Source: Chrysomallon squamiferum
Lineage: Eukaryota; Mollusca; Gastropoda; Neomphalida; Peltospiridae
Direction: 5' to 3'
NCBI GenBank assembly: GCA_012295275.1
Contig: CM022671.1
Location: 32,619,927-32,683,926 of the forward strand
DNA: 64,000 bases
Part shown: positions 46,658 through 58,133 of the stretch, piece by piece
Position numbering within the stretch: the stretch's first letter is position 1
How the letters are laid out: each line of letters starts with the position of its first letter
Notes under the pieces: model-generated
Database searches by the model: none
Told to the model about the DNA's origin: nothing
Seen by the model: only the letters and a program-made list of their open reading frames with translations
Translations under genes and position numbers: made by a program

Positions 46658-47671
46658 CTTAACTCTAGGGAGAACAGGAACAAATGAACTTCAAGTTGGT
46701 GGATATCTAGAAATGAAGAACTCGCTTGAATAACTAAGCCATAATTACATGAACAACATCAGTACTTATCATTCGTTCTGCAGACAATCTGATTCTGAAG
46801 TTCATTCATGTACTGACAGTCTTCATAAATCTAATAACTGGATTTTCATTTTCTCCTTGTGTCTCTGTCCCTGAATGTCTGCCTGTCTTTATAATTACAT
46901 ATAAAGCAGACACGCACACACGTAAGCAGACTTGGTTAGACCTAGCACAATAAACCTTCTGTATTCTTAGCTTTTAATTAATTTAAGTTTTCTCAGTAAT
47001 TTTAAGTTATGCAGACCAGTAAATTTTCAGATTAGTCCAATAAAGATATTTTTTTTTTCTCTTTAAGCAGATTGAATAATTCTAATAAAGTTTAACATAG
47101 TGTAAAATAATAATATCACCACAAAGGTTAGATCCCGAATACCATTGTGCCTTACATGGGTTTTTTTTTCTGAGCTACAGAAACATTGGGATAAACATAA
47201 CAAAGATTAGAAATATTCTTATTTTTTTGTTATAAAATTATGAACTATGCATTGACTTTATTAAAAAAAGTTTTGATAATTTTTCAAAACTAAGCCCTGC
47301 AGCCTCTTTATTTGGTTTATTGATATAAATCTGCATAAATCATCGGTAATAATTTCATTAGGCTGGCTCAAAAGAGAGGTTTAATTCTCACTGGATTCTT
47401 TACACAACTTGTTTTTAACCCAACTTGTTTAGCTCAGCTGAATACGTGCAGTCTAAATTGGGAAACATCGTACTGATATATTTTTATATCTCACGTAACA
47501 GTCCTTCTATTTTTATATTTATTTTTAAAAAAAGCGCTAGCCATTTAAGGAATTATTTTAAACATTATTGTTATGTAAATCGAGTGAAAAGTCTAACTGG
47601 TGGAATTAGAAAATAGAAATGATTTATGTTTCCATTTTTCCATACATTTTTAAAAACTTATATATATATAT

Positions 47672-47755
47672 ATTTTATTTTATTATTATTCTTATTATTA
47701 TTATTCTTATTCTTATTCTTATTCTTATTCTTATTATCATTATTATTATTATTAC
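47672..47755. repeat. (ATT)n with (TTATTC)n core
   Basis: Trinucleotide ATT units enclosing a short hexanucleotide TTATTC block. Confidence 0.85.
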
Positions 47756-48059
47756 ATTTTTTTTTAAAGAAATTATATTCAGTATTATTATTATACAAAT
47801 CAATTAAGAGATTTAAGTTGTGAAACTGGAAAAATGAAAATTGGAATAGAGTGGTAAACATTAAAATATAATATTGTTTTTCTTCCTCTGTGAAAAACAG
47901 ATAAAATTATTAGTGGTAGAACAAAATATATATGTTTTTAAAATAATTAACAATTTTATATATATGTATGTACTACTGCCACTACTACTAAAACTACTAC
48001 TAGTACCATTGCCATCACATCTATACTACCAGCAACAACGGCAACAACACAACTAATAT

Positions 48060-48091
<32 letters not shown>

Positions 48092-48364
48092 AAAAAATTA
48101 ATAAATAATAAATAAATGGATAAATAAATGAATGACTAAATTAATAATAAATAAATTAATAAATAAATGAGTGACTCAGTAAATGATAAATTAATTAATA
48201 AATAAATGAATGAATAAATAAACTGAAAGGCCATCTGGTGGAATATTCACAAAAACAAACAAAAAAATTATTTAAATGAAATTATCAGTATTTGTACTTA
48301 ACAACTACAATTCCGTTTGTTACAAAATACATTAAAGAAAAAGAACTAAGACATTATTACTTAC

Positions 48365-48445
48365 CAGCGTTATGAACCAGTACTTCTAGTAGTCTGTCCT
48401 GTACCCACCACTCCTCACAGAGCTGAATCGTTTGGAAAAACCCAT
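48365..48445 (-). CDS. Candidate coding exon, CARD-like second half
   Basis: An 81-bp frame bounded by ATTTTTAG and a strong donor (GCTG then GTAAGT). Read in the phase left by the exon at 50866 it gives D-GFFQTIQLCEEWWVQDRLLEVLVHNA. The spacing of hydrophobic residues and the EEWW core resemble helices 4-6 of the CARDs of RIG-I/MDA5-type proteins (for example an 'EEGWFRGFLDAL' core). The domain call is my inference from helix pattern and remembered motifs; without a profile search it could be another helical domain. It is unusually non-repetitive and free of stops compared with its AT-rich surroundings. Confidence 0.5.
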
Positions 48446-48673
48446 CTAAAAATATTTCATAACACGAATTTGTATTCTAGAATTTTAAGGGCACAAAAAT
48501 TCACACTTCAGCTTTTATAACGTTATTAATGGTAAAGCTTGCCCGCAGTTAAACATCATAATGTGTAGACTCAAAGGCAAAAGTAAAATAAACAATGATA
48601 TTACTTACTCTATGTAAAAACATGTTTTTTCTCCGTCTATATTTCATGTTTTGGAAAAGCACGCCACAACATA

Positions 48674-48711
48674 AAACATTACGACGAATGAAGTTTCTGG
48701 GGAAAACCCAT
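48674..48711 (-). pseudogene. Partial duplicate of the exon boundary at 48445
   Basis: The minus-strand sequence around 48711 (TAATATTTATAG then ATGGGTTTTCCCCAGAAAC) repeats that around 48445 (AAATATTTTTAG then ATGGGTTTTTCCAAAC), including upstream intron words such as TACAAATT. Downstream the two diverge. Read in the same phase the copy gives a different tail ending at a TGA, so it looks like a decayed exon duplicate, or an alternative terminal exon. Confidence 0.45.
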
Positions 48712-48825
48712 CTATAAATATTACAGTCATGCGCAATTTGTATAAATGGGAGATAACAATCTTGCAGAACTTCGTTTTCGTATCGTTTTTTCCACACCAC
48801 AAAACTATAAGATCGGTCAGATATT

Positions 48826-48980
<155 letters not shown>

Positions 48981-49246
48981 TCAAAGAAGCTTGTGCTCCC
49001 AGCATACAAATAATTATTCCATATTCACTTACATTACCTGTTTAGAAATAATTATAGGAAATATTATTCAGAAATTTCTGTTTTCAGCTCGTCATTATTT
49101 CTTCTCATCCTTAACTTGATAAACTTCACAAGTTACCAGTAACAACAATAAGAACAACAGTAATAACCGAGCTTGATGATAATAATAATAACAATGACAA
49201 CAGTAACAATGATAATGATGGTAAAATAATATAAATATATAAATAC

Positions 49247-49271
49247 ATATGTGTGTATGTGTGTGTGTGTG

Positions 49272-49304
<33 letters not shown>

Positions 49305-49342
49305 CTGTGTATATATATATGTTATATATATGTGTGTGTGTT

Positions 49343-49383
<41 letters not shown>

Positions 49384-49467
49384 GTGTGTGTATGTATATA
49401 ATATTATATGTGTGTGTGTGTGTTTGTATATATTATATGTGTGTGAGTGTTTGTGTGTGTGTATGTG

Positions 49468-49514
<47 letters not shown>

Positions 49515-49535
49515 GTTATATATATGTGTGTGTGT

Positions 49536-49569
<34 letters not shown>

Positions 49570-49839
49570 GTGTGTATGTATATAATATTATATGTGTGTG
49601 TGTGTTGTTTGTATATATTATATGTGTGTGAGTGTTTGTATATATGTATATATATATATATGTGTGTGTGTGTTGTGTGTGTGTGTATATATATATGTTA
49701 TATATATATGTGTGTGTTTTTATATATATATATATATATTATACATATGTGTGTGTATGTATATAATATTATATGTGTGTGTGTGTGTTTGTATATATTA
49801 TATGTGTGTGAGTGTTTGTGTGTGTGTATGTGTATAAAA
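49247..49839. repeat. (GT)n/(AT)n array with a 182-bp higher-order unit
   Basis: Alternating GT and AT blocks. Landmark words TATGTATATAATATTATATG recur at 49391, 49575 and 49756, and GTGTGTGAGTGTTTG recurs with the same spacing, showing about three copies of a roughly 182-bp compound unit. Confidence 0.85.
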
Positions 49840-50170
49840 TACTTTCTAAGATTTCTCAGAAATCATTAAGAAATTTATAATGTTTTTCTGTAAGAAAAAA
49901 AAAAATGAAGTAATTTAGCATCGTACATCAAACAGGCTTCGACAACGTTTAAAAAGCTTCGTCTTTCAGCAATCATCACCCCCCCCTCCATCAGTTCTTT
50001 GATTATCTTCCTAGAGATTTCCAATTAGTTTTAGACAACTCGTGCTTCGGGCAACCCTAGAGGTCTTCAGCTAATAAATTGGCTCAGTAACTAAATTTAT
50101 AGACCCGCAATAGAACGACACTAACGGTTAAGACTTGTTTGCATTCCGTCGAATATCAGCCAAACCTTAC

Positions 50171-50355
50171 TTAAAAAGGTGCCTCTGGTTTTCCGCTATC
50201 GATCTGTCTTGTTTTGTTTGATGGTCGTTGGCGATTGCTTGCGGTTCTTCACTAGTACCTGCAGCGCCTCCATTCTCCTCATTACTGGACCGGTGCCCAA
50301 CGCTGGTTCGCTTTGACTTCGATTCATCGCATGGCGTTGTGCGTAGTTTCAAAAG
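50171..50355 (-). CDS. Candidate coding exon, unrecognised, low-complexity polar product
   Basis: An open frame of 61 codons between a possible acceptor (GTGGTCATAG) and a good donor (TTTTTAA then GTAAGG), in an island of higher GC. The product would be polar and rich in Ser, Glu, Gln, Lys and Asn (SKSKRTSVGHRSSNEENGG region), typical of a disordered linker. Its phase does not fit between the exons at 50866 and 48365, so it would belong to another isoform or gene, or be a chance frame; the plus strand is also open here. Confidence 0.25.
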
Positions 50356-50865
50356 CTATGACCACGAGGCAGTTACGTTTAGTAGTGAAAGCACTCTCCT
50401 CCATTTGAGCATTGTCATATGTTACGGGATTTGGAGATGTGAAGCTTAAACTTAATAACTGCTGTAAATGAAAGTTCTTTCTTTTTTTTTTCTCTTTTTT
50501 TTTTCGTTTCACTTACAAACTTTTATATACTTCCTTTCCACTGAAGATTTTGCTATGCGGAATTGAGGAATCATTGACACTCTTTTACACAGACTTCTTG
50601 TACGTAAGTTGTTTCATTTATTATTATTATTATTATTTTTTACATTTTGTTTAGAATAAATACACATATAACAGAATTAACTTTTTTTTACAGCAGGGAA
50701 TATTAAGGGAAACAACAGGTACTTATTGATTCATGTTTTTTGTTTGTCGAAATTACGGTAAAAGATTGAATTAAATAACTTTAGCAAGCTAACTACATAA
50801 ATAATGAAAGTAGACATGGGTAGAAAAGAAGAAGAAGAAGAAAAAAATAGTACAATATGACTTAC

Positions 50866-50988
50866 CATATTTATTTTTTTGTAAAGAAATAAGGCAATCA
50901 ACATGGCACCTTGTCAAAATTTTTCCTAAGAACTTATTGGTTTCAAAATGTTTGCGCAGATCTAGTGGAGGTAAGCCTCCAAGAGTAA
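50866..50988 (-). CDS. Candidate coding exon, CARD-like first half
   Basis: A 123-bp exon candidate with acceptor CTATTTGCATTAG and a perfect donor (AAATATG then GTAAGT). It gives TLGGLPPLDLRKHFETNKFL followed by GKILTRCHVDCLISLQKNKY in one open frame with a split Gly/Asp codon at the end. It joins in phase with 48445-48365. I do not recognise the protein family by name; the all-helical hydrophobic pattern and its continuation in the next exon suggest a death-fold (CARD) domain. The 5' exon supplying a start codon is not established. Confidence 0.5.
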
Positions 50989-51404
50989 CTAATGCAAATA
51001 GCAAGACTATTGTGTTTCACAGACCAAAAAAAAAAAAAAAAAAAACCCACAGAACAACAGATTGTAAATGGAACCGACGAATTCGTTTTGAAAGTTACTT
51101 TCCTCTCGCAACATTGCTGAGTAATTATCTCCACTTTTCTTAAAGCACCGAGCCGCCCTTCAAGTGGATATTCTCATTTACACTTCGAAACCAGATTCAT
51201 TTGAGTGTACGTGTGAAAAAAAAAAAAAAATTCATTAAGCTAGAAACGAAAAACGTGGCTAATTTCAGAATTAGCAGAGGGTGTGTGGGGGGGTTGAATT
51301 CCTATCAGTATTCGAGGATCTGTTTTCCTGCAACAGTAAGGAATATCTTTCCAAAAAGAAGAAGAAAAAAGAACGGCAGCAGGTTTCTCACTTATTTAGC
51401 TCAG

Positions 51405-51532
51405 GTCAGACAGGGAAACAACCTGAGACAAACTGACATGTTTCTTGAGATCAATCGATCCCATGACCTGCACCACCCCAGACAGATTCATCTTGTCTTT
51501 GACGTTAGTCGATATTGGATGGTATTGGAAAG
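51405..51532 (+). CDS. Candidate plus-strand exon, unrecognised
   Basis: A 128-bp stretch open in only one plus-strand frame, between acceptor CTTATTTAGCTCAG and donor GAAAG then GTAAAT. The product contains NNLRQTDMFLEINRS and HLVFDVSRYWMVLE, which match nothing I know. The minus strand is also open in one frame, so this may be a mobile-element fragment or chance. Confidence 0.2.
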
Positions 51533-52301
51533 GTAAATGTCATTTCATTGGAATCGTTCTGTTATAAAACTCGCTGATTGCATTTCTCACACAATTGGTA
51601 GAAGACGGGGAGAGAAGAAACGAAAAAGAAGCTAAAACGACCAATGCCCTTACACTTTTTTTTTTTTAAATCTATCTATTTATCTCTCTCTGTATCTGTA
51701 TCTAGATATAAATATAGTTAGAGAGATAGATAGACAGATTTAAAAAAAGATATATATAGTTATAGATATAGACAGAAATGTAGATATCATTAAACAAATA
51801 ATCATAGAGTTAAATGTATTTATGTACAAATATTTATATATTCGTTAGTGTGCATTTGTTTTATTTTATTTATCTATAAAACTATGTTTCCATGCACACA
51901 GATATACTGAAAGGATGCTTGAGTAATATGTCATTTTTCTTTCGTTTCATATATATCCTCACAGGCTGTTATTAGTATTACATATACGTGTATTACAAAC
52001 AATTTTAGAATAATCAAAACACAATTTTTATAATCCGTAAAATGTGTTGATCGATACTGCAAGCTATCGACGTTATCAATATTGCTAAGTGTTTTTTCAA
52101 GTTTCTTTACACTTTGTTTGATAAATACAAGGAAAAGCAGAACACTTCCGTGTCTGTGTTTGAAGTTTGTTCAGTGAGTGAATGTTTAAAGAATGTTACG
52201 ATATTTTTGTATGATAAAGTATAATCTATAGCAAAATATCTTTAGTTTGAATATTACAGAAAGTTTTAGCACGCAGGTAGAAGATATTACAGTATCACAT
52301 T

Positions 52302-52529
52302 AGACTGTGTGTGGTTATAACCCATTTTGTTCCAGAACACAGCAGAATATAAAAGGCATTAGACTTCTGTTAATAAAATACAGAAGTAAAGTTGTTTGAT
52401 AATTATGATCACGTTAGATAGTGCTTGGTTAGAACAATTTTGTTCCAGAACATCGCAGAATATAAAAGGCATAGGGCTTTTATTAATAAAACCAAGAAGA
52501 AAAGTTGTTTGATAATTATGAAAAATAAA
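52302..52529. repeat. Diverged 114-bp tandem duplication
   Basis: Two copies starting at 52302 and 52416 share TTTTGTTCCAGAACA, CGCAGAATATAAAAGGCAT (or ACAGCAGAATATAAAAGG) and AAAGTTGTTTGATAATTATG in the same order, with point changes. Confidence 0.8.
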
Positions 52530-54208
52530 ACCCATTACAGCACGTATTGCTCTTGTCGATTACCATAACGGTATCTTTTGTGCATTGTTATGAACATGAA
52601 AGCACATACCATATCTTTCTTTATATCCGGTAAGAAACAAAAAAATTTAGACACACCCCGACCTACGTAGATCCTACTTATACATTTATTCCCATTCTTA
52701 TTTTTCTAAATTAAATAACTGGTTATTTCTTTGAAGCTCACTGGTAGAAAAACATATTTCACTGCCTTTTCTGAACTGGAATGGCACACTGACAGGAACG
52801 GGAAAATGGAACTTCGTTTTTTTCTGGCGAGTTCATTGTCCTATTTGTAAAAAGTAAATAATAAATATTTAAACACCCTCGCTTGTGGAATTATCAAACG
52901 TATCGTCATATAATTAAGTGTGGGCTGTCAAAAACAATACATCCATCTGTGGCTCCAGAGAGCTTCCGTAGCACTGCTGCAATTCATTTTGCCGTCACCT
53001 TCCGTCAAGTTAATTCCCGCTGGTGTTAACGTTAACATTTCCCCATTAAAACTGAGAGCAGTATCGTACATTATCAACCCTCTGAGCCTGTGGGGATATG
53101 AAGCGAATGACACTGCAGTTCGTCTCCGAACAAGGAGATCGGATTCAGCACAGCCCTAAAAGTAGTGTGTGTATAGGTGACGTTCAGCCAAAGGCAACCC
53201 ATGTGTGAATAAGTATGTATCTTTAGGCACTGATGCATATGCAGGAGAATGAGAATGCTGTGACCGTAAATAAATAAGAAATGAGCTGGGATCATAATCC
53301 TGAGAGATGTTGATAATATCCGTCAGTACCAGAATGGTTTGTTCCATGTGATTGCACACTAGAACTGCTTTGTGAATTTTATTATTAATTATCTTGGTAT
53401 AAACTTATCTTAGAAACAGTTTTCCGCGGGTTAGACAGGTCTCGTCATTTGAGTATGTCTGTATTAAACTGAAATCTATGTTTACTTTTGTTTTTGTTTT
53501 TATAACATATACATTCAGGCATAAACATTTTGAACACATTAGCTATATTGGGAAATTATTAAAACGCTAATGAGAACCATCATGGTTATACAGCTGAAGA
53601 TCCTAACTATCCCATCAAGAGAGATCGAGGTTAGTTACAAAATTGATTTTGTAAAAAAGAGAAAAATATTCTGTTTTGTTGCTGTTTGATCCTAATATCA
53701 TACAAAAGACAGAACCATGTTAATATGTTAGAATATCTTGTGCTCTGCTACTGACAACAATGTTCGGTTTGTATGTTAGAAAACGAGTAAAGGAAAAGAT
53801 AATTTCTTGTGGCTTGGCGAATAAGCTCATTCATACCAGTCGTTTGTTTCACTAGCGGTGATCTTTAAAGCCAATACACTGATACTGACACAACTGTACT
53901 TCTACGTTTTATTAACAGAATCCGTTTTATGTTTTGCGTGTTCTATCGCTAGGTGGTTAACCATACACTACATAAGCTGATATGTAGTATCTTCTAGCCT
54001 GCTGCCGTAACTATCTGTATGTAACATTCAGACTCAAGATATTAATTATTTTTATTCTTTATCTCACGACGCAGTTTATATTCGGAATCAAGCGGTCGAA
54101 GGTGAGGAAGCGTTCGCTAAATTCTGCTTACTCGTTTCCTCTTGGATATGATATATTTTCCATCACGCCACCTCTCTGTTTATGTGAATTCTTAGACACG
54201 CCTTCCAA

Positions 54209-54440
54209 CATGTCTTAATCGATTCTGTTTTTCATGCTCGGCTGATGTAGGTTCTTTGATGTGAGTAAACTGCAGCTATAAATTATATCCATAATAATAA
54301 AATCTTCCCTTCTTTTTCTTTTTTTTTAACCCCAAGAAAATCGCCCCTTGTCATGTTTTAACTGGTTCTGTTTTCGCCGTTGCAGTGAGGTAGGTACCTC
54401 AGTATCCGAGCAGACTGCAGCTATAAATTAGTTACCCGAT
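54209..54440. repeat. Diverged tandem duplication, period about 144 bp
   Basis: Copies beginning CATGTCTTAATCGATTCTG (54209) and CATGTTTTAACTGGTTCTG (54352), both ending in ACTGCAGCTATAAATTA. The middle parts have drifted. Confidence 0.65.
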
Positions 54441-54956
54441 CACGCCTGAGAAGAGTTTTCTCCGGTGTAGCAGTGTTTCTTCGAAAACACGTTTCGATCC
54501 GTTAACGAACAAAACCGCGGTGTACACAAATCAATGTAGGCACAGAATAATAATACAAGAAAAAGAAGAAAAAAAAGAAAGTTGTTAGCTGATTGGGAGA
54601 ACAACAACGTAGCGAAAAGAACATTAGAAAAAGCGATGTTCACGTGAAGGCATCAGACCGTATCAGACGTTATTAACACAAATGTGGATTGATTCTCGCT
54701 GAAAAGATCACGTGAAGAACGAAACGTTTAATTCTTAGACACTTTAAAGCACTTGACAACTTGCCAATATCCCCGACTGAGTCCCGTCGTGCAAATTGGT
54801 TTTCGCTTGCATGTGTGCAGTTAATGGAACACACTGTGTACACGAGTCAGCCTAAGGCTGTGTTATTTTCAGACTGTTACGATTGATTATCAACTTGTTG
54901 TTCGATTTTGCTGAGTGAAACTTCGTTTGGGACAAATGTCAGATAACTGTGACCAT

Positions 54957-55127
54957 ATGGATAATTCTAGAATGGGAAATATACTTTAGATTATCAAATG
55001 AAACTCTTAAGATACGGATAATTCTAAAATGGCGGTTATATTTTAAATTATAAAATAAAATTCTTACGCCATGGATAATTATTAAAAGAAAATATATTTC
55101 AAATTATCTTACCTCTCGATAAGTCTA
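54957..55127. repeat. 57-bp tandem repeat, three copies
   Basis: Units begin at 54957, 55014 and 55071 with ATGGATAATTCTAGAATG-type starts; the first two copies are exactly 57 bp and the third is more diverged. Confidence 0.8.
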
Positions 55128-55470
55128 AACTGATAGAAACATTTTAGATTATAAGATAATGTTAAATTGTTCTCTTGATGGACAAAGTGGTTGCACTGTA
55201 CAAGAGATATAAAGATAAATGAAATACATGCAGATATAATTCTAATATGTGAAAAAAGAGTTCAGTTTTCATTTCAATTAATAACATAAGGTAATACATA
55301 CAGACATTAAAAGACATTAATTTGATATATATAGTTTTACATTTACGGCACTTTGATTACCAAAATTATTTTGTACAATTTAGTATTAAATTAGGATTTT
55401 CTATAACCAGCACATAATACTGTGTAAAACATTTTTTTTTTTTTATTTTAATTAATATCAGAGACTTTCC

Positions 55471-55475
<5 letters not shown>

Positions 55476-55556
<81 letters not shown>
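55476..55556. repeat. (TC)n microsatellite
   Basis: About 40 uninterrupted TC units. Confidence 0.95.
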
Positions 55557-55557
<1 letters not shown>

Positions 55558-56462
55558 TATATTTTGGTAGATAATAATGAATAATTATTTATATGTGTCC
55601 CAGTTTATGCTGCGTCTATGTCTGTATTTATCTAGGTTTCTTTCTCTGTTAATGTATTTACACGTGTCTGTTAGTGTGATATAAGGACAGATGGAAAGAC
55701 GGATGCATTCATGCGTGGAGTCGTGTTTGGTTTATCTGCATGATGTTGTTTTCATATCACATTTTCTAATAAGTATCGAAAGAGTTTATTATTTCTTTTG
55801 CTCACATAAACAGCGAAGAGATGAAAAGACAGTTTATCATAATATAATAAGTGGAAAACCACTGAAAAGTTTCCAAATATCAAAAACATTTCTAATCCGT
55901 CAACAAACAATTATTTCAGTACCGTCTACCAGATGGTATTGAAATAGCATTAAAAAAAAAAAAAAAAAAAAAAAAAATTAAACAAACAAACAAAGAACAG
56001 TAAATTTTTCTTTAAAGCAGATCCAATACTTTGGAAAAGTCTTTTTGAAAATCAGCTCTTTGGGTCAGCCCTGGCTAACTGCAGACTGGACGCTAAACGG
56101 ATTAATACAGAAAAGAATATTGTGCCCTAAAATCTAAACTTTCTATTATGACTTACAGCTTTATGACAATTTGACAGGCTGTTTGAAGTGAAGGCAAACA
56201 TTGGTTATTTCTTTCCTGAAAACAACATTTGTGTTTTTTCTCAAAAGGGATCGTTTGAAAGAATATTTCCTTTCGTATTAGCTTAATGTTACAGTTTTGA
56301 TTAAGTCTGAGACTAGACTGGTTCTTCTGCCACAGTAACATTGTTAGGAAGTAATAGATCGTGTATCCCAGGAGAGGAACGCTTCACCACAGCTTGAAGT
56401 AATTAACATGTAAATAAATATTCTTAACCACCACAGAACAGCTACAGAACAAATACGTAAAG

Positions 56463-56530
56463 ATCGATCCGCGTCGGTTTACCAGTTGGGCTATTTCCCA
56501 GCCTAACCAGAACTCCAAAACTGGATGTCA
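56463..56530 (-). mobile_element. tRNA-like SINE fragment
   Basis: On the minus strand GGGAAATAGCCCAACTGGTA resembles the D-arm/A-box of a tRNA (TAGCTCAACTGGTAGAGC), and GCGGATCGATC follows at B-box-like spacing but too close for a full tRNA. It looks like a truncated tRNA-derived retroposon. Confidence 0.35.
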
Positions 56531-57065
56531 AAAAGATAGTGTATATTTGACTGTTTATAGCAAAATCTATAATAATGATTTCTTATGCTAATGGAAAAAT
56601 GTCGTTCCTTTTCTCTGAAGATTATACGGTTGTTCAAATATAAAGAAAGTTATAACAGAAAATTATTCAAAGTGACATTGTAAAATATAATTCAAAAAAT
56701 ATTTTACTGCATTGTTAATCACGTATGAACTGAAATATTACAATCTTTGTGTGGGTATTTTTTTCATGGCTCTGGGAAGAGTGTTGAATGGGCCACCCTC
56801 ATTACACATCACTGAGCTAATTCAACATGTGATCTTATCACGCCATTTTGTTTTATGAATATAACCTATCAAAATCTGAATAGCGACAGAGTGGGTTATT
56901 TTAACATAAAAAGTATATGGAAGAAAAAGGAGGAAGCGAGAAAGAAAAAAAAAAAAAACACTCAGAAAGACAAAACGGAAAAAGAGAAACTAAAAAAATA
57001 GCGAAAGAAAATTAGAGAAGGAGAGGAGGCAGAAAGAGAGAAAGTGAGGGAAGATAAAAGAAATA

Positions 57066-57101
57066 GGAGAGAGAGAGAGAGAAAGATAGAAAGAAAGATA
57101 G

Positions 57102-57178
<77 letters not shown>
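57066..57178. repeat. (GA)n microsatellite
   Basis: GA-rich start with GATA variants, then about 30 perfect GA units. Confidence 0.95.
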
Positions 57179-57179
<1 letters not shown>

Positions 57180-57867
57180 TTCCATTAAAATGGATGAGGT
57201 GATCTGTTTTAAAATAAAATTTCTCTTTTTTTGTTTATTTCAGATACAATCTATGAATATTCTGCACCTGAGAGTTTAGACTGTGATAGAGTCTAAGTCA
57301 AGCACAGTCATGTATTCGGGGACACTTAGCTTTTGCTGGTCGTTTTGCAGTCGAGTAATGGAGATTATCATTAATTTAGCTCTGGACGCAAACTCGACGT
57401 GAGTCTGCCGCAGAAAACAGACTCAGTGTCATTCACACAGGCGCAACGCCAGTCATCACCTTTGACATTAGATTTTCAATGATACAGCAAACACTTTTTT
57501 TTTTTTTTTAAATGGAATACATTCATCTCGTAAATTATTGCATCGTGATTCGTGATTAACTGACTGATACAGGAAAATGGCGTTGTTTTGAAAGTTTTTC
57601 GTATGTGTTATTTTTTATGCTACTGATAACAACTTGTTTTCAAATGATTTTGTTCTCTAATCTGTTTTCAGTATAATGATACCAAAGCGGTGGATAACTT
57701 TGATATCCCACAAGAAGAGTTTTATTAATAAGTGCTGGATGAGTGGTGTTTCAGTCAGGATTTAAAACAAGTGAAATGTTGTTACAAATATTTGTGTATC
57801 TTATTTTCATCTGTGCTATGGTTTAGCAACTTTCTTAACTGGCTGGCGTCTTGGTTTGAAAACAGAA

Positions 57868-57870
<3 letters not shown>

Positions 57871-57918
<48 letters not shown>
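57871..57918. repeat. 48-base poly-A tract
   Basis: The longest homopolymer in the window, about 200 bases upstream of the LHFPL2-like start codon. Confidence 0.95.
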
Positions 57919-57920
<2 letters not shown>

Positions 57921-57998
57921 AACATGATTATGTAGTGGATTTACTTTCACAAATTGAAAAAAAAAGTTATGAATAAAAATGCTTAAGATTTGCTCAAT

Positions 57999-58133
57999 AG
58001 TGACGAGCACTGCCGATTGATACCGGACATTATCGACTATTGACGATCGTTATCGACTGATGGCGAAAATTACCGACTGATTACAAATATTACTAACTGA
58101 TGCCGAACATCACCGTGAGATGCCATCACCGAT
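57999..58133. repeat. 20-bp tandem repeat running into the LHFPL2-like start codon
   Basis: Six full degenerate 20-bp units begin at 57999, 58019, 58039, 58059, 58079 and 58099 (for example GATACCGGACATTATCGACT and GATGGCGAAAATTACCGACT), plus a partial seventh at 58119 that contains the ATG at 58120. Confidence 0.8.

Larger units (their letters stand above)
51533..57998. other. Intergenic region upstream of the LHFPL2-like gene
   Basis: Noncoding apart from weak exon candidates. It contains several old tandem duplications, a SINE-like piece near 56463, (TC)n at 55476-55556, (GA)n at 57066-57178 and a 48-base poly-A at 57871-57918. Confidence 0.55.

Noticed and set aside
49251-49869. Several long Cys/Val/Tyr/Ile-rich open frames
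   Set aside because: Translation of GT/AT dinucleotide repeats; all frames are open for the same reason.
52920-53159. 79-codon plus-strand open frame ending in RRSDSAQP
   Set aside because: No splice context or recognisable domain, and the opposite strand is open as well. Only the small minus-strand candidate at 52999-53071 is kept, as a weak finding.
56163-56233. Minus-strand frame QERNNQCLPSLQTACQIVIKL between acceptor- and donor-like sites, faintly ankyrin-like
   Set aside because: Ends in phase 2, which does not fit the downstream exon at 50988, and is too short to assign.
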